DNA of 64,000 nt, taken from the NCBI RefSeq assembly GCF_002933815.1, contig NZ_BEYR01000001.1:2163765-2227764 (forward strand). The letters are read 5' to 3'. The notes beneath the pieces were generated by a model. The model searched no databases. It saw only the letters and a list, made by a program, of their open reading frames with translations, and had not been told where the DNA came from. The position numbers and the translations under genes were made by a program. This document shows positions 18,463-26,977 of the stretch, piece after piece. Numbering within the stretch: position 1 is the stretch's first letter; every line of letters starts with the position of its first letter. This DNA is from Sphingobacterium sp. HMA12 (GTDB lineage: Bacteria > Bacteroidota > Bacteroidia > Sphingobacteriales > Sphingobacteriaceae).

Positions 18463-20472
18463 TTAGATAAATAATGCGACCAGCAGATCGATCACCTTAA
18501 TTCCGATGAAAGGTACGATAACGCCTCCCACCCCAAATACGAGTAAGTTTCTTCGCAACAGCGCACTTGCACCAATAGGCTTATAAGCGACACCTTTCAA
18601 TGCCAATGGGATCAATAAAGGTATAATGATCGCATTGAAAATCACTGCGGAAAGAATCGCGCTCTGAGGACTGTTTAAATGCATGATATTTAACCCTTGC
18701 AGTGCTGGAATTGCTGTAATAAACAGTGCTGGTATAATAGCAAAATATTTGGCCACGTCATTGGCAATACTGAAAGTTGTCAGTGTACCACGGGTCATCA
18801 ACAATTGTTTGCCGATTTCCACTACCTCAATCAATTTCGTAGGGTCATTGTCTAGGTCTACCATGTTTCCCGCTTCTTTGGCGGCTTGTGTACCACTGTT
18901 CATTGCTACACCAACATCTGCCTGAGCAAGAGCCGGCGCATCATTGGTACCATCACCCATCATGGCAACTAATCGACCATCGGTCTGCTCCTTCTTGATA
19001 TAATTCATTTTGTCTTCAGGTTTGGCTTCGGCAATGAAGTCATCCACACCTGCTTTGTCAGCAATATATTTTGCGGTCAGTGGGTTATCACCAGTTACCA
19101 TCACTGTCTTAATTCCCATTTTACGCAGTCTTTCAAAGCGCTCCTGAATACCAGGTTTAATCACATCCTGCAACTCGATCACGCCAAGTACCTGTTCATT
19201 TTCGGCCACGACCAATGGTGTTCCACCGTTTTGCGAGATGGCTTTCACCCGTTCGTCTGTCTCGACGGGAAATGAGTATCCTGCTTTGGTTACGATATCA
19301 CGTATTGCATCTGTCGCACCTTTGCGGATACGTGTACCGGCAAAGTCTATTCCTGAGCTGCGTGTTTCGGCCGTGAACTTGATAAATACAGGTTCCTGAA
19401 CACCATAACTCGTAGGTTTTACTGCTGCCAATTCGACAATGGATTTTCCCTCAGGTGTTTCGTCGGCCATAGAACTTAAAACAGCGGCACGTACCAAACT
19501 GTCCATTTCAACCGTATTTGCTGGATAAAAATTAGTCGCCTTCCGGTTTCCTATCGTAATCGTTCCAGTTTTGTCAAGGAGCAATACATCGATATCCCCT
19601 GCAGTTTCGACAGCCTTACCGCTTTTTGTGATGACATTCGCACGCAATGCTCTATCCATTCCGGCGATGCCGATAGCCGACAGCAGACCACCAATAGTCG
19701 TTGGTATCAAACAGACAAAAAGCGATATAAAGGAAGCGATCGTGATACCTACATTGGCATAGTCAGCAAACGGCTTGAGGGTCACTGTCACAATAATAAA
19801 AACCAGCGTGAACCCCGCTAATAGTATCGTCAACGCAATTTCATTTGGCGTTTTCTGGCGACTGGCACCTTCAACCAAAGCGATCATTTTATCTAGAAAG
19901 CTTTCGCCCGGTTCAGTCGTAACCTGCACGACAATTTTGTCGGATAAGACTTTCGTACCTCCGGTAACGGAACTTTTGTCCCCTCCGGCCTCACGGATGA
20001 CAGGGGCAGATTCACCGGTAATGGCACTTTCATCTATCGTCGCCAACCCCTCTATAATTTCTCCATCAAGTGGTATGATGTCTCCTGCTTGACACACAAA
20101 AACATCATTTTTCTTCAACTGTGCAGAAGAAACTACCCGACCATCCTGTAGTTTAGCAGGCGTCTCCTCACGGGTTTTACGAAGACTATCCGCCTGTGCT
20201 TTTCCTCGAGCTTCGGCTATCGCTTCCGCAAAATTCCCAAAAAGCAAAGTCAGGAACAGAATGACAAATACAGTGAAATTATAACCGAGCCCGCCTTGTG
20301 AAGTTTCTCCGGTCATTATCCAAACACAAACTGCGGCCATAATCAGCGTTCCAATTTCCACCGTGAACATCACTGGATTGCAGAACATTACCTTAGGATT
20401 TAGTTTCACAAAAGATTGCTTTAACGCTTGTTGTACAAGTTCTTTCTGAAACAATGTTTGTTGATTGCTCAT
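18463..20472 (-). CDS. kdpB: Potassium-transporting P-type ATPase subunit KdpB
   Basis: 669 residues. P-type ATPase landmarks are intact: TGES at 152-155, phosphorylation site D300 in [25 protein letters not shown], and the hinge [21 protein letters not shown]. The serine of TGES (S155) corresponds to the residue whose phosphorylation inhibits E. coli KdpB. It hydrolyses ATP to drive K+ uptake through KdpA. It lies between kdpA (22 bp upstream) and kdpC. Confidence 0.98.
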   Translation of the reverse strand: MSNQQTLFQKELVQQALKQSFVKLNPKVMFCNPVMFTVEIGTLIMAAVCVWIMTGETSQGGLGYNFTVFVILFLTLLFGNFAEAIAEARGKAQADSLRKTREETPAKLQDGRVVSSAQLKKNDVFVCQAGDIIPLDGEIIEGLATIDESAITGESAPVIREAGGDKSSVTGGTKVLSDKIVVQVTTEPGESFLDKMIALVEGASRQKTPNEIALTILLAGFTLVFIIVTVTLKPFADYANVGITIASFISLFVCLIPTTIGGLLSAIGIAGMDRALRANVITKSGKAVETAGDIDVLLLDKTGTITIGNRKATNFYPANTVEMDSLVRAAVLSSMADETPEGKSIVELAAVKPTSYGVQEPVFIKFTAETRSSGIDFAGTRIRKGATDAIRDIVTKAGYSFPVETDERVKAISQNGGTPLVVAENEQVLGVIELQDVIKPGIQERFERLRKMGIKTVMVTGDNPLTAKYIADKAGVDDFIAEAKPEDKMNYIKKEQTDGRLVAMMGDGTNDAPALAQADVGVAMNSGTQAAKEAGNMVDLDNDPTKLIEVVEIGKQLLMTRGTLTTFSIANDVAKYFAIIPALFITAIPALQGLNIMHLNSPQSAILSAVIFNAIIIPLLIPLALKGVAYKPIGASALLRRNLLVFGVGGVIVPFIGIKVIDLLVALFI

Positions 20473-20494
20473 TTCTAAAATTTTATTATTTTAA

Positions 20495-22183
20495 TTATTG
20501 CATGGAAAAATATTCGGCGATCGGCCCTAACGCCAATGCCGGGAAGAAAGATAGTGCCGCTATGATGACAATCACCGCAAAGACCATCATTCCGAATGTA
20601 CTCGTATCGGTCTTCAGTGTACCTTCACCTTCCGGGATGAATTTCTTCTCGGCCAAAAGCCCTGCGATCGCCACCGGACCGATGATCGGAATAAAGCGTC
20701 CGAGCAACAGCACGACACCTGTAGAAATATTCCACCATAGGGTATTGTCTCCCAACCCTTCGAAGCCACTTCCATTATTTGCGGCCGAAGAAGTATATTC
20801 ATATAATATCTCGCTAAAACCGTGGAATCCCGGATTGTTTAATGTAGATGCTCCCTGTGCCGGAAAAGCGGTGGCAAGTGCTGTACCAACAAGGATAAGA
20901 AACGGGTGTGCCAGTGCTACAATCATCGCAATTTTCATCTCACGGGCTTCCACCTTTTTACCCATAAATTCCGGGGTACGGCCCACCATTAATCCGCTAA
21001 TAAATACGGCCAATATAATGAAAATGAAGAAGTTGAGTATTCCCGCTCCAACCCCACCATAAAATGCATTGACCATCATCGCAATAAGTTCGTTCATACC
21101 TGACAATGGCATATAACTATCGTGCATAGAATTCACTGACCCTGTTGAAATCATGGTCGTTACAATACTCCAGAAACCAGACGCAGCAGCTCCAATGCGA
21201 ACTTCCTTACCTTCCATGGCGCCAAGAGAAGTGTCAATTCCCATATGTGCTAGCGCTGGATTTCCGGCTACCTCCATCCTGATATTTGGAATTGTCAGAA
21301 TCAGGAAACCTATGGTCATTACAGCAAACATCATCCATGCAAACTTGCGCTTGCGGATAAAGAAACCAAACGCAAAAATCATTGCCATAGGAATTAGAAA
21401 CTGAGCAACCATCTCCACCATGTTTGTCAGGTAATTGGGATTTTCCAATGGATGTGCGCTATTTGCGCCAAAAAATCCACCGCCGTTTGTGCCAAGATGC
21501 TTAATAGGAACAAATGCGGCGACTGGTCCCCTACTCACCTGCACAGTATCTCCTTGCATATTGATCATGGTATCTTTCCCCTCCATCGTCATCGGCATTC
21601 CCTGAAAGACAAATATTGCTGCAATGAGCAGACAAATTGGAAGTAGTATCCGTGTGCATGACTTGAGGAAAAACTCATAAAAGTTGCCGAGCTGCGTTGT
21701 GGTTTTATCTCTAAATGCTTTAAAAATGACTACCGCTGCCGCCATTCCAATCCCTGCCGTAACAAATTGAAGAAACATCAGCCAGATCTGCCCGAAGTAA
21801 CTCACACCGGTCTCGCCAGAATAGTGTTGTAGATTACAGTTGACCAGAAAAGATATTGATGTATTGAAAGCAAGATCAGCCGACATACTTGGATTGCCAT
21901 CGGGGTTTAAAGGTAAATGGCCCATATTCATCAATACGGCCATGCTCAGCAGGAACCAAACCAAATTTATCGTTAAAAGAGCGACCAAATGCTGCTTCCA
22001 GGTCATCTGCACGGTTGGATCTATGCCGCTAATTTTATAAAATAAACGTTCCATGGGTTGAAAAACAAGATCAAGCCCCGTTTTCTCGCCCGCATATACT
22101 TTGGCGATATACCTGCCAAGTGGAAGTCCCAGCAGCAATGTGATGATAAACATTGCAACGATTCCAAAAATTTCTGTATTCAT
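20495..22183 (-). CDS. kdpA: Potassium-transporting ATPase potassium-binding subunit KdpA
   Basis: 562 residues, a polytopic membrane protein of the usual size. The four-fold selectivity-filter repeats are recognisable, for example FLVNCNLQHYSGE, KHLGTNGGGFFGANSAHP and TSSAANNGSGFEGL. The N-terminus (MNTEIFGIVAMFIITLLLGLP) is the first membrane helix. KdpA forms the channel-like high-affinity K+ site. It follows kdpF by about 130 bp, a longer gap than between the other kdp genes. Confidence 0.98.
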   Translation of the reverse strand: MNTEIFGIVAMFIITLLLGLPLGRYIAKVYAGEKTGLDLVFQPMERLFYKISGIDPTVQMTWKQHLVALLTINLVWFLLSMAVLMNMGHLPLNPDGNPSMSADLAFNTSISFLVNCNLQHYSGETGVSYFGQIWLMFLQFVTAGIGMAAAVVIFKAFRDKTTTQLGNFYEFFLKSCTRILLPICLLIAAIFVFQGMPMTMEGKDTMINMQGDTVQVSRGPVAAFVPIKHLGTNGGGFFGANSAHPLENPNYLTNMVEMVAQFLIPMAMIFAFGFFIRKRKFAWMMFAVMTIGFLILTIPNIRMEVAGNPALAHMGIDTSLGAMEGKEVRIGAAASGFWSIVTTMISTGSVNSMHDSYMPLSGMNELIAMMVNAFYGGVGAGILNFFIFIILAVFISGLMVGRTPEFMGKKVEAREMKIAMIVALAHPFLILVGTALATAFPAQGASTLNNPGFHGFSEILYEYTSSAANNGSGFEGLGDNTLWWNISTGVVLLLGRFIPIIGPVAIAGLLAEKKFIPEGEGTLKTDTSTFGMMVFAVIVIIAALSFFPALALGPIAEYFSMQ

Positions 22184-22315
22184 TGTAGTTGTGTGATTGT
22201 TGTTTGAAAGATTTTACTGTCTACCTAATTCGAAATCTTCTTCCTGCAGAAATCTATCGCCCTGCGAAGAAACTTTGGATAAAACTGAATTCGTCTACGG
22301 TATTTTTTAGTACCG

Positions 22316-22393
22316 TTAAAATTTTTCGGGCCTGAGGAGTACGTAACAGATGTATCCAAAAACCAATAGTGCCACTATAAATAAAGCTGTCAT
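22316..22393 (-). CDS. kdpF: Potassium-transporting ATPase subunit KdpF
   Basis: A 25-residue frame, too short for usual gene finders. It starts MTALFIVALLVFGYI, is a single membrane helix, and ends LLRPEKF. The E. coli-type KdpF pattern (short hydrophobic helix followed by a -x-x-P-E-K/R-F end) matches closely. Its position just before kdpA on the same strand supports the call. KdpF is a small stabilising subunit of the KdpFABC pump. It begins 11 bp after the end of the DUF7674-like gene, so it is probably translated from the same message. Confidence 0.9.
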   Translation of the reverse strand: MTALFIVALLVFGYICYVLLRPEKF

Positions 22394-22404
22394 TTGTCTT
22401 ATTA

Positions 22405-22770
22405 TTAATATATTGCCTGTTGCTGTCTTTTTTGAATTTCAAGAAAAGACAGCGGGAGACGGTCTTCGATCCTTGTCCATTCTTCTGCCGAGTAGATCCG
22501 TTTTAGTCCCGCCAAGGATCGTACAAATAAATTCTCCATCATGTATTTGACGTAATGGTTACCCCGGTTATATAAAGTTCCCAGAAAGTGGATATGCCGA
22601 CACAATGTATCGATATTACGATCAGCGCTCAATACGCGAAGGTGGTTGACCACTGCCTGTAATGCTCCGGCAAAATTATGTTTACGAATCAGAAGGTTAA
22701 TTTCCGAACGAATCTCCCTATAGTGGAGTATCAGGTACATACCTACCCGGTATTGATTTAATTTTTGCAT
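22405..22770 (-). CDS. Small alpha-helical protein, DUF7674-like (copy C), upstream of kdpF
   Basis: The start MQKLNQYRVGMYL gives 121 residues; a more upstream methionine would overlap the preceding small ORF. It contains HIHFLGTLYNRGNHYVKYMM then ENLFVRSL, and ends with EDRLPLSFLEIQKRQ. The core matches copies A and B at 4642-5964, including RLPLS shared with copy B. It is soluble, with no membrane segment. It sits 11 bp ahead of kdpF in the potassium-uptake operon, suggesting a link to Kdp expression or activity, but no function is known. Confidence 0.75.
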   Translation of the reverse strand: MQKLNQYRVGMYLILHYREIRSEINLLIRKHNFAGALQAVVNHLRVLSADRNIDTLCRHIHFLGTLYNRGNHYVKYMMENLFVRSLAGLKRIYSAEEWTRIEDRLPLSFLEIQKRQQQAIY

Positions 22771-22787
22771 GTTACTTTTTTCAAAAT

Positions 22788-22910
22788 TTAACCGAGATAC
22801 AGTTGATAGATCATAGTAAGTATCAAGATGATCATCACAACCTTCGCGATGCGGTCCATAGACCATTTATTTGGAGATGAATGCTCCTTATTTTCTCTTA
22901 AATCTTTCAT
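22788..22910 (-). CDS. 40-residue single-helix membrane peptide in the kdp leader
   Basis: The frame MKDLRENKEHSSPNKW continues into a hydrophobic helix (IAKVVMIILILTMIYQLYLG). A basic and polar N-terminus with a C-terminal helix predicts a small inner-membrane peptide. It ends 17 bp before the DUF7674-like gene, on the same strand. An upstream ATG at 23000 exists but would run through the adjacent small ORF. No known family; support is from composition and position. Confidence 0.5.
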   Translation of the reverse strand: MKDLRENKEHSSPNKWSMDRIAKVVMIILILTMIYQLYLG

Positions 22911-22950
22911 GACTAAGGTTAACTTAAGCGTTGTTCCATTTTGTGTTTTC

Positions 22951-23034
22951 TTAAATTTTTTCGAAGAAATCCACCATTTTAAAAAACAACCAAAAGCCAA
23001 GCAGTCCGGTTATTATCAGTACGAGTGTTATCAT
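22951..23034 (-). CDS. 27-residue single-helix membrane peptide in the kdp leader
   Basis: A frame starting MITLVLIITGLLGFWLFF and ending VDFFEKI, almost entirely one membrane helix with a charged end. Its form is like KdpF (short helix then acidic/basic tail). It overlaps the 3' end of a weakly supported 78-codon frame, and lies about 40 bp before the 40-residue peptide. The hydrophobic sequence without a frame interruption and the company of other micro-ORFs support it; it could still be chance. Confidence 0.5.
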   Translation of the reverse strand: MITLVLIITGLLGFWLFFKMVDFFEKI

Positions 23035-23212
23035 TATTGTGGGGATTATTAGTAAAGATTCGTAAACTATTTCTTATCGCTCTTAGGGATATTATATCAT
23101 CCCCGATCCATAAATCTGCTTCAATATGGGCGGGCTCTTTGACGATTCTTTTAATTTTCTGATCATTTCCATTTTTATATACTTTGCTCCTGTAGGCCAA
23201 ACAGTATTCCAT
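22979..23212 (-). CDS. Possible small protein, unknown (weak)
   Basis: 77 residues from MEYCLAYRSKVYKNG, with a plausible soluble middle (PAHIEADLWIGDDIISLRA). The tail from about residue 60 is asparagine-rich and overlaps the 27-residue membrane peptide in another frame, so that portion looks non-coding. It is the first frame of the kdp-side cluster on the minus strand. Real coding is uncertain. Confidence 0.3.
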   Translation of the reverse strand: MEYCLAYRSKVYKNGNDQKIKRIVKEPAHIEADLWIGDDIISLRAIRNSLRIFTNNPHNNDNTRTDNNRTAWLLVVF

Positions 23213-23285
23213 AGTTTCTAAACAAACCATAAATAACTAAAGAACAGCATATTGAAAATAAAAGACTAAAAATAAACTGATGAGA

Positions 23286-23324
23286 CCTTATCAAAATGAT
23301 AGGCTTATTTTATCAAAATGAGAA
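23286..23324. promoter_or_regulatory. Palindrome plus half-repeat upstream of the kdp leader
   Basis: CCTTATCAAAATGATAGG (23286-23303) is followed by TTTATCAAAATGAGAA (23309-23324). The first copy matches, apart from one missing A, the palindrome CCTTATCAAAATGATAAGG at 6101-6119. Both lie upstream of clusters encoding DUF7674-like proteins. A common regulator binding site is inferred. Confidence 0.5.
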
Positions 23325-23421
23325 TTGATTAATAGAATTAGCCATTAAAATTTTAAAAAAAAAGACAGTAATAATATGTAAATTGGACCATAAAGGTTAA
23401 CTAGTAAGCGTATATAAATAA

Positions 23422-23749
23422 ATGCAGGAAAATAAATACGGCGACCCCAAATTCTTTGAAGAATATGGCAAAATGTATCGCTCACATAGGGGTCTAGAAG
23501 GATCTGGAGAATGGCGTGAATTTCAGAAACTTCTAACAGATCTCAGAGACAAGGCTGTTCTCGATTTGGGCTGCGGATATGGATGGCACTGTCACCCAAT
23601 TTTTACAGCACTGGCCAAACAGGACTAGCGGATTTAAAATAAACGCTTGTGTCGAGCCGGAACCCAGTACAGAAATGCTAGAAAATTTTCCAACAATGAA
23701 AGATGAGTTGAGAAGGCCTATGATGTTGATTATTTCTTCCGAAAAATAG
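23422..23749 (+). pseudogene. SAM-dependent methyltransferase remnant with large internal deletion
   Basis: The first part codes for a typical class I methyltransferase N-terminus: MQENKYGDPKFFEEYGKMYR and then AVLDLGCGYGWHC (motif I). Just after this the frame leaves the family and stops at 23628. In another frame, from about 23605, the family's C-terminal end is present: GFKINACVEPEPSTEMLENF then KDELRRPMMLIISSEK and a stop at 23747-23749. Relatives are about 240 residues, so roughly 130-150 codons are missing between the two ends, together with a frame change. The product cannot be a working enzyme. Confidence 0.85.
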
Positions 23750-23877
23750 AAACCACATCGGCACTTCATGTAACAAATTTGCATAAGTATCTGCATTTAT
23801 AAAAGAAAGTAAACATTAAAAATTATTTTAGTAGATCAAATTCCTAAAAACACTTCATATACGACAAACTTTAAACA

Positions 23878-24609
23878 ATGATAAACTTAAACCTATTCAA
23901 AAAAATTATTATAGCTGTCTTTATCGGCTGCCTATTCTATTCGTGTAAAAATGAGACGAGTGCTCCAAACACCTTAACTGAGAAAGAACAAAAAGAGGGC
24001 TGGCAGCTTCTATTCGATGGCACAACATTGAACAATTGGCATACGTACAACAATGAAAAAAAAGCACCGACTGCTTGGGTGGTAAGAAACGGCACAATCT
24101 ACTGTGATCCGAACAACGAAAGTCAAAAATATGATCTTGTTTCCAACAGTGATTATAAGAATTACGAGTTCAAATTTGAATGGAAGCTTGAAAAGGAAGG
24201 TAATAGCGGTATTTTTATCAATGTACAGGAGCGGCCTGACATCAATGCAACTTATCATTCAGGACCAGAATATCAATTACTTGCTGACTCGCATCCCGAC
24301 TTTGACAAACCGTTGAAGCGCGCAGGTTGTCTGTACATGTTTTTACCGCAACAAAATTTTGTCAATACCAAAGCAAAGGACGATTGGAACCAATCGAGCA
24401 TTGTACAGAAAGATGGTAAAATCACATTCTATCTGAATGGTACGGTTACAGCAGAAATGGATTTCAATTCACAAAAATGGAAGGATCTGGTGAAACACAG
24501 TACTTTCAAAGATTTTCCAGAATTCGGTAAACATACAAGTGGTAAGCTTGCCCTCCAGGACTGGTCAAGAGGAGTCTCTTTTAGGAATATAAAAATAAAA
24601 CAGTTATAG
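23878..24609 (+). CDS. DUF1080 (3-keto-disaccharide hydrolase-like) lipoprotein
   Basis: 243 residues with a lipoprotein signal (IIIAVFIGCLFYSC, cysteine about residue 22). The mature part is a DUF1080 concanavalin-like lectin/glucanase fold: EGWQLLFDGTTLNNWHTY at the start, FKFEWKLEKEGNSGIFINVQ in the middle, YHSGPEYQLLAD, and an end SGKLALQDWSRGVSFRNIKI. Members of this family cleave 3-keto-glycosides or bind sugars. It stands alone, with a strong terminator right after it, and is probably anchored at the outer membrane or periplasm. Confidence 0.93.
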   Translation: MINLNLFKKIIIAVFIGCLFYSCKNETSAPNTLTEKEQKEGWQLLFDGTTLNNWHTYNNEKKAPTAWVVRNGTIYCDPNNESQKYDLVSNSDYKNYEFKFEWKLEKEGNSGIFINVQERPDINATYHSGPEYQLLADSHPDFDKPLKRAGCLYMFLPQQNFVNTKAKDDWNQSSIVQKDGKITFYLNGTVTAEMDFNSQKWKDLVKHSTFKDFPEFGKHTSGKLALQDWSRGVSFRNIKIKQL

Positions 24610-24629
24610 CACCTGCATATATAGCTTCA

Positions 24630-24663
24630 AAAGTCCTTCGTTTATAAACGAAGGACTTTTTTT
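24630..24663 (+). terminator. Intrinsic terminator after the DUF1080 gene
   Basis: AAAGTCCTTCGTTTA and TAAACGAAGGACTTT form a perfect hairpin with essentially no loop beyond the central TATA, followed by a run of T. It is 20 bp after the stop codon. Confidence 0.9.
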
Positions 24664-24775
24664 GTACCTACCATTCTTTTTATCGCCTCTGGCCATTGGT
24701 TATAGAATCAACGAGTTTCGTGTTGTTTAAATAAAAATTGCTGCTACAGCATGTCACTATTGCAAATCAGCGGAG

Positions 24776-25246
24776 TTATCGCAAATCGATACGCGCATCT
24801 ATCCAAAAATAAGATTGGTTTTTGCGAAATAAATCATCAGGTATCTGATGATTATAAATCAGCTCTTCTAAAGTATTAAAATTGTAGCGCAGCATATCGT
24901 CGTTCTTGAATTGGATAGGACGCAAAATTGCGTCTTCATCATCAATAAAAATATCGGATTCGAAAAGATTAATCTGATGCGTAGAGACCCAGGCAATGGC
25001 AGCGACTTTATCCATTTTTATTAGTGCCTTGGCAGCTTCTTGATATTGTTTCATTTCCCAAGGGAGATCTTCAGGATAATGGGAGGCGACATAATCCTGA
25101 TAAATTTTTATATCTCCTATACGCAGGCATTCATTGCGAAGCAATAACCTTGTGGTATCACGTGCGAAACTGATGTACTCCGGATGCATAAACAGTCCGT
25201 ATCGTTTACTATACATTGCTATCTTATCTGCCAATTCCTGCCTCAT
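24776..25246 (-). CDS. Hypothetical cytoplasmic protein
   Basis: 156 residues, soluble, with no signal peptide or membrane segment. N-terminal helices (RQELADKIAMYSKRYGLFMH, EYISFARDTTRLLLRNECL) are followed by HQINLFESDIFIDDEDAILR, and the end contains FWIDARIDLR. It has many aromatic and acidic residues and no recognisable motif. It is monocistronic by spacing, with 171 bp to the next gene. I do not recognise the family; a role cannot be proposed. Confidence 0.65.
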   Translation of the reverse strand: MRQELADKIAMYSKRYGLFMHPEYISFARDTTRLLLRNECLRIGDIKIYQDYVASHYPEDLPWEMKQYQEAAKALIKMDKVAAIAWVSTHQINLFESDIFIDDEDAILRPIQFKNDDMLRYNFNTLEELIYNHQIPDDLFRKNQSYFWIDARIDLR

Positions 25247-25392
25247 AATTTACGTACGCAACAAAAATCATCCCAACATCCTCTTTAGCAACACGTTTTG
25301 AGCCATATTATTGATTTTTTTAAAAAAAAACGGTGATTTATCTAATGTTAATGAGAACAGGTAAGGTATAAAGTCTAATATTTCATATCAGT

Positions 25393-25440
25393 AAAAAGAA
25401 TTCTGATCGCATCTTTTTAAAAACAAAGCGATATCAGAAT
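25393..25440 (-). terminator. Intrinsic terminator after the SMR gene (minus strand)
   Basis: On the minus strand ATTCTGATATCGC pairs with GCGATCAGAAT (one bulge) and is followed by TCTTTTTAC. It begins 14 bp after the stop of the SMR exporter gene. Confidence 0.65.
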
Positions 25441-25453
25441 CCGCTGACGGCTA

Positions 25454-25777
25454 TTAAAATATTTTTAAACCGATAATCCCCGCCACAATTAGCGTCGCAG
25501 ACAAGAGCCTCAAGACATTTGCCGAGTCGCCAAAGAAGAATATTCCCACTAACAAGGTACCAACGGCACCTAATCCGGTCCACACCGCATAGGCGGTACC
25601 AATCGGAATTGCCTTCTGCGCATAAAACAATAATCCCCCACTGATCGTCATGGAGACGACAGCCAATATAATCCAGCCAAATTTATTCCCTTCTGGCTGT
25701 TGCGCCATCTTCAATCCCAAAGGCCAGCCAATTTCAAAAATACCGGCAACGAGTAATGCAATCCAATTCATTTCCAA
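25454..25777 (-). CDS. Small multidrug resistance (SMR) family exporter, guanidinium-exporter-like
   Basis: 107 residues (105 if the second ATG is used) with four membrane helices. The first helix has WIALLVAGIFEIGWPLGLKM, with the conserved SMR glutamate E14 (count from first M) that binds the cation or proton. YAVWTGLGAVGT in the third helix and IVAGIIGLKIF at the end are typical. The G-W and G-L-K-M pattern is closer to SugE/Gdx (guanidinium exporters) than to EmrE, but I cannot settle the subtype. SMR proteins are antiparallel dimers in the inner membrane. A single gene here, so the dimer must be homomeric. A TACTTTTG element (minus strand, 25797-25804) is a possible -7 box. Confidence 0.92.
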   Translation of the reverse strand: MEMNWIALLVAGIFEIGWPLGLKMAQQPEGNKFGWIILAVVSMTISGGLLFYAQKAIPIGTAYAVWTGLGAVGTLLVGIFFFGDSANVLRLLSATLIVAGIIGLKIF

Positions 25778-25849
25778 TTATTTAAATGATCTACCACAAA
25801 AGTAATCACTTGATTGACTTCATTTTTTGATGTATATCAAAATCGTTGT

Positions 25850-26407
25850 TTAACGCCGTATGCGACTCAGAGTTTCCTGGGTGATTCCCAAATAGGATGC
25901 AATATGACCGAGATTGACTCGATTTAGCAAATTCGGTTGTAATTTGATGAGTGAATGATAACGTTCTATGGCAGATTCGGTATGCAAAGAAAGAATACGT
26001 TCCTCCAGGACAATGCAGACTTCTTCCGCAATTTTTCTTCCAATCAGATTTAATTCTGGATATTTTCGATATAGATCATTCAGATCATCCACAGCGATCG
26101 CATAAACCTCCGAATCTTCAAGAAACTGAATATTCTCAAAAGAAGGTTTGTCCGTATACACAGGCAATATGGATCCGAAGATTTGATTCTCTTCGCCAAA
26201 CCAACTATTGAGCTCCCGGCCATTTTTGAAGAAATAAGCACGAATGAGGCCTTTACTGAGCATAAAATAGCTGGATATATGCTGACCTTTTTTTAAAAAA
26301 TGTTCACCCTTACATTTCGAAAAATAATTGACCCTTTGTTCGATATCCTTTTCGACTTCTTCGTTAAGATGCCCGTATCTTTTAAGTTGCTGAATTAATG
26401 GATTCAT
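25850..26407 (-). CDS. Crp/Fnr family transcriptional regulator
   Basis: 185 residues. A cNMP-binding-like beta roll (FLKKGQHISSYFMLSKGLIR, WFGEENQIFGS) is followed by a long helix (NLIGRKIAEEVCIVLEERIL) and a short helix-turn-helix ending GHIASYLGITQETLSRIRR. No Fe-S cysteine set is seen. It resembles the Bacteroidota group that often controls nearby transporter or oxidoreductase genes, and it lies 72 bp upstream of the SMR exporter on the same strand, so it may control or be co-transcribed with it. It is a different paralogue from the Crp/Fnr protein at 8853-9395. Confidence 0.88.
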   Translation of the reverse strand: MNPLIQQLKRYGHLNEEVEKDIEQRVNYFSKCKGEHFLKKGQHISSYFMLSKGLIRAYFFKNGRELNSWFGEENQIFGSILPVYTDKPSFENIQFLEDSEVYAIAVDDLNDLYRKYPELNLIGRKIAEEVCIVLEERILSLHTESAIERYHSLIKLQPNLLNRVNLGHIASYLGITQETLSRIRR

Positions 26408-26442
26408 GACTAATTTTAAACGATGACTAATTCTTTTCGATA

Positions 26443-26970
26443 CTATGTATTTCTTATCTGGTATTTTAAAAGCTCTACATAGGGATCCCCCTCAAGCTGC
26501 AATAACTGGCAAAATGCGGGCTCTGTCTTTACTCCTTTTGTTTTTAACATCCGTACTTTAGCAACAAAATCTTCGCCTTTGGCCTGGAGAATTTCATACT
26601 CTTTGATCATGTGTAAATAGCCGTTTTGCTCTTCTGTTTCTTTATCCGTAGCATATAGTTCAAAAAGGTGCACTCCAATGGAAAAACTACATACGACGAC
26701 ATTTTTAGCTATTCTCTCCAGCAGAAAGTTCTCAAACTGTGAAAAATCATGCCGCAGTTTCATCTCCAATTGATCAAAATTTTGGGTATATAATATTATA
26801 TCCACATCACTCGTTTCAATATCTATATTGATCGGTATCGTGCCAACGACTATAGGGCTATATGCGTGAAGCCTCTGGAGTATATTGTACTTGTGAATTA
26901 GTCTATAGATATTCCTCTGTTTAATATTTCCAGTTTCCAAATATGCAATATTTCTAAAGTCTATATCCAT
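26443..26970 (-). CDS. DUF4269 (nucleotidyltransferase-like) protein
   Basis: 175 residues. The DUF4269 pattern is clear: GNIKQRNIYRLIHKYNIL, then VVGTIPINIDIETSDVDIIL (a G-T/S...D-x-D nucleotidyltransferase-type signature), and later VKTEPAFCQLLQLEGDPYVE. The aspartates in IDIETSDVDI are candidate metal ligands. No substrate is known for this family. The stop is 35 bp before the Crp/Fnr start on the same strand, so the two may be co-transcribed. Confidence 0.88.
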   Translation of the reverse strand: MDIDFRNIAYLETGNIKQRNIYRLIHKYNILQRLHAYSPIVVGTIPINIDIETSDVDIILYTQNFDQLEMKLRHDFSQFENFLLERIAKNVVVCSFSIGVHLFELYATDKETEEQNGYLHMIKEYEILQAKGEDFVAKVRMLKTKGVKTEPAFCQLLQLEGDPYVELLKYQIRNT

Positions 26971-26977
26971 AAGCTAT

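Noticed and set aside
20454..21062. 202-codon plus-strand frame antisense to kdpA
   Set aside because: It is a shadow of the kdpA coding sequence; its protein is rich in unlikely runs and it has no independent signals.
22254..22442. 62-codon minus-strand frame near kdpA
   Set aside because: It overlaps kdpF and the end of the DUF7674-like gene in another frame; the kdpF frame explains this stretch better.
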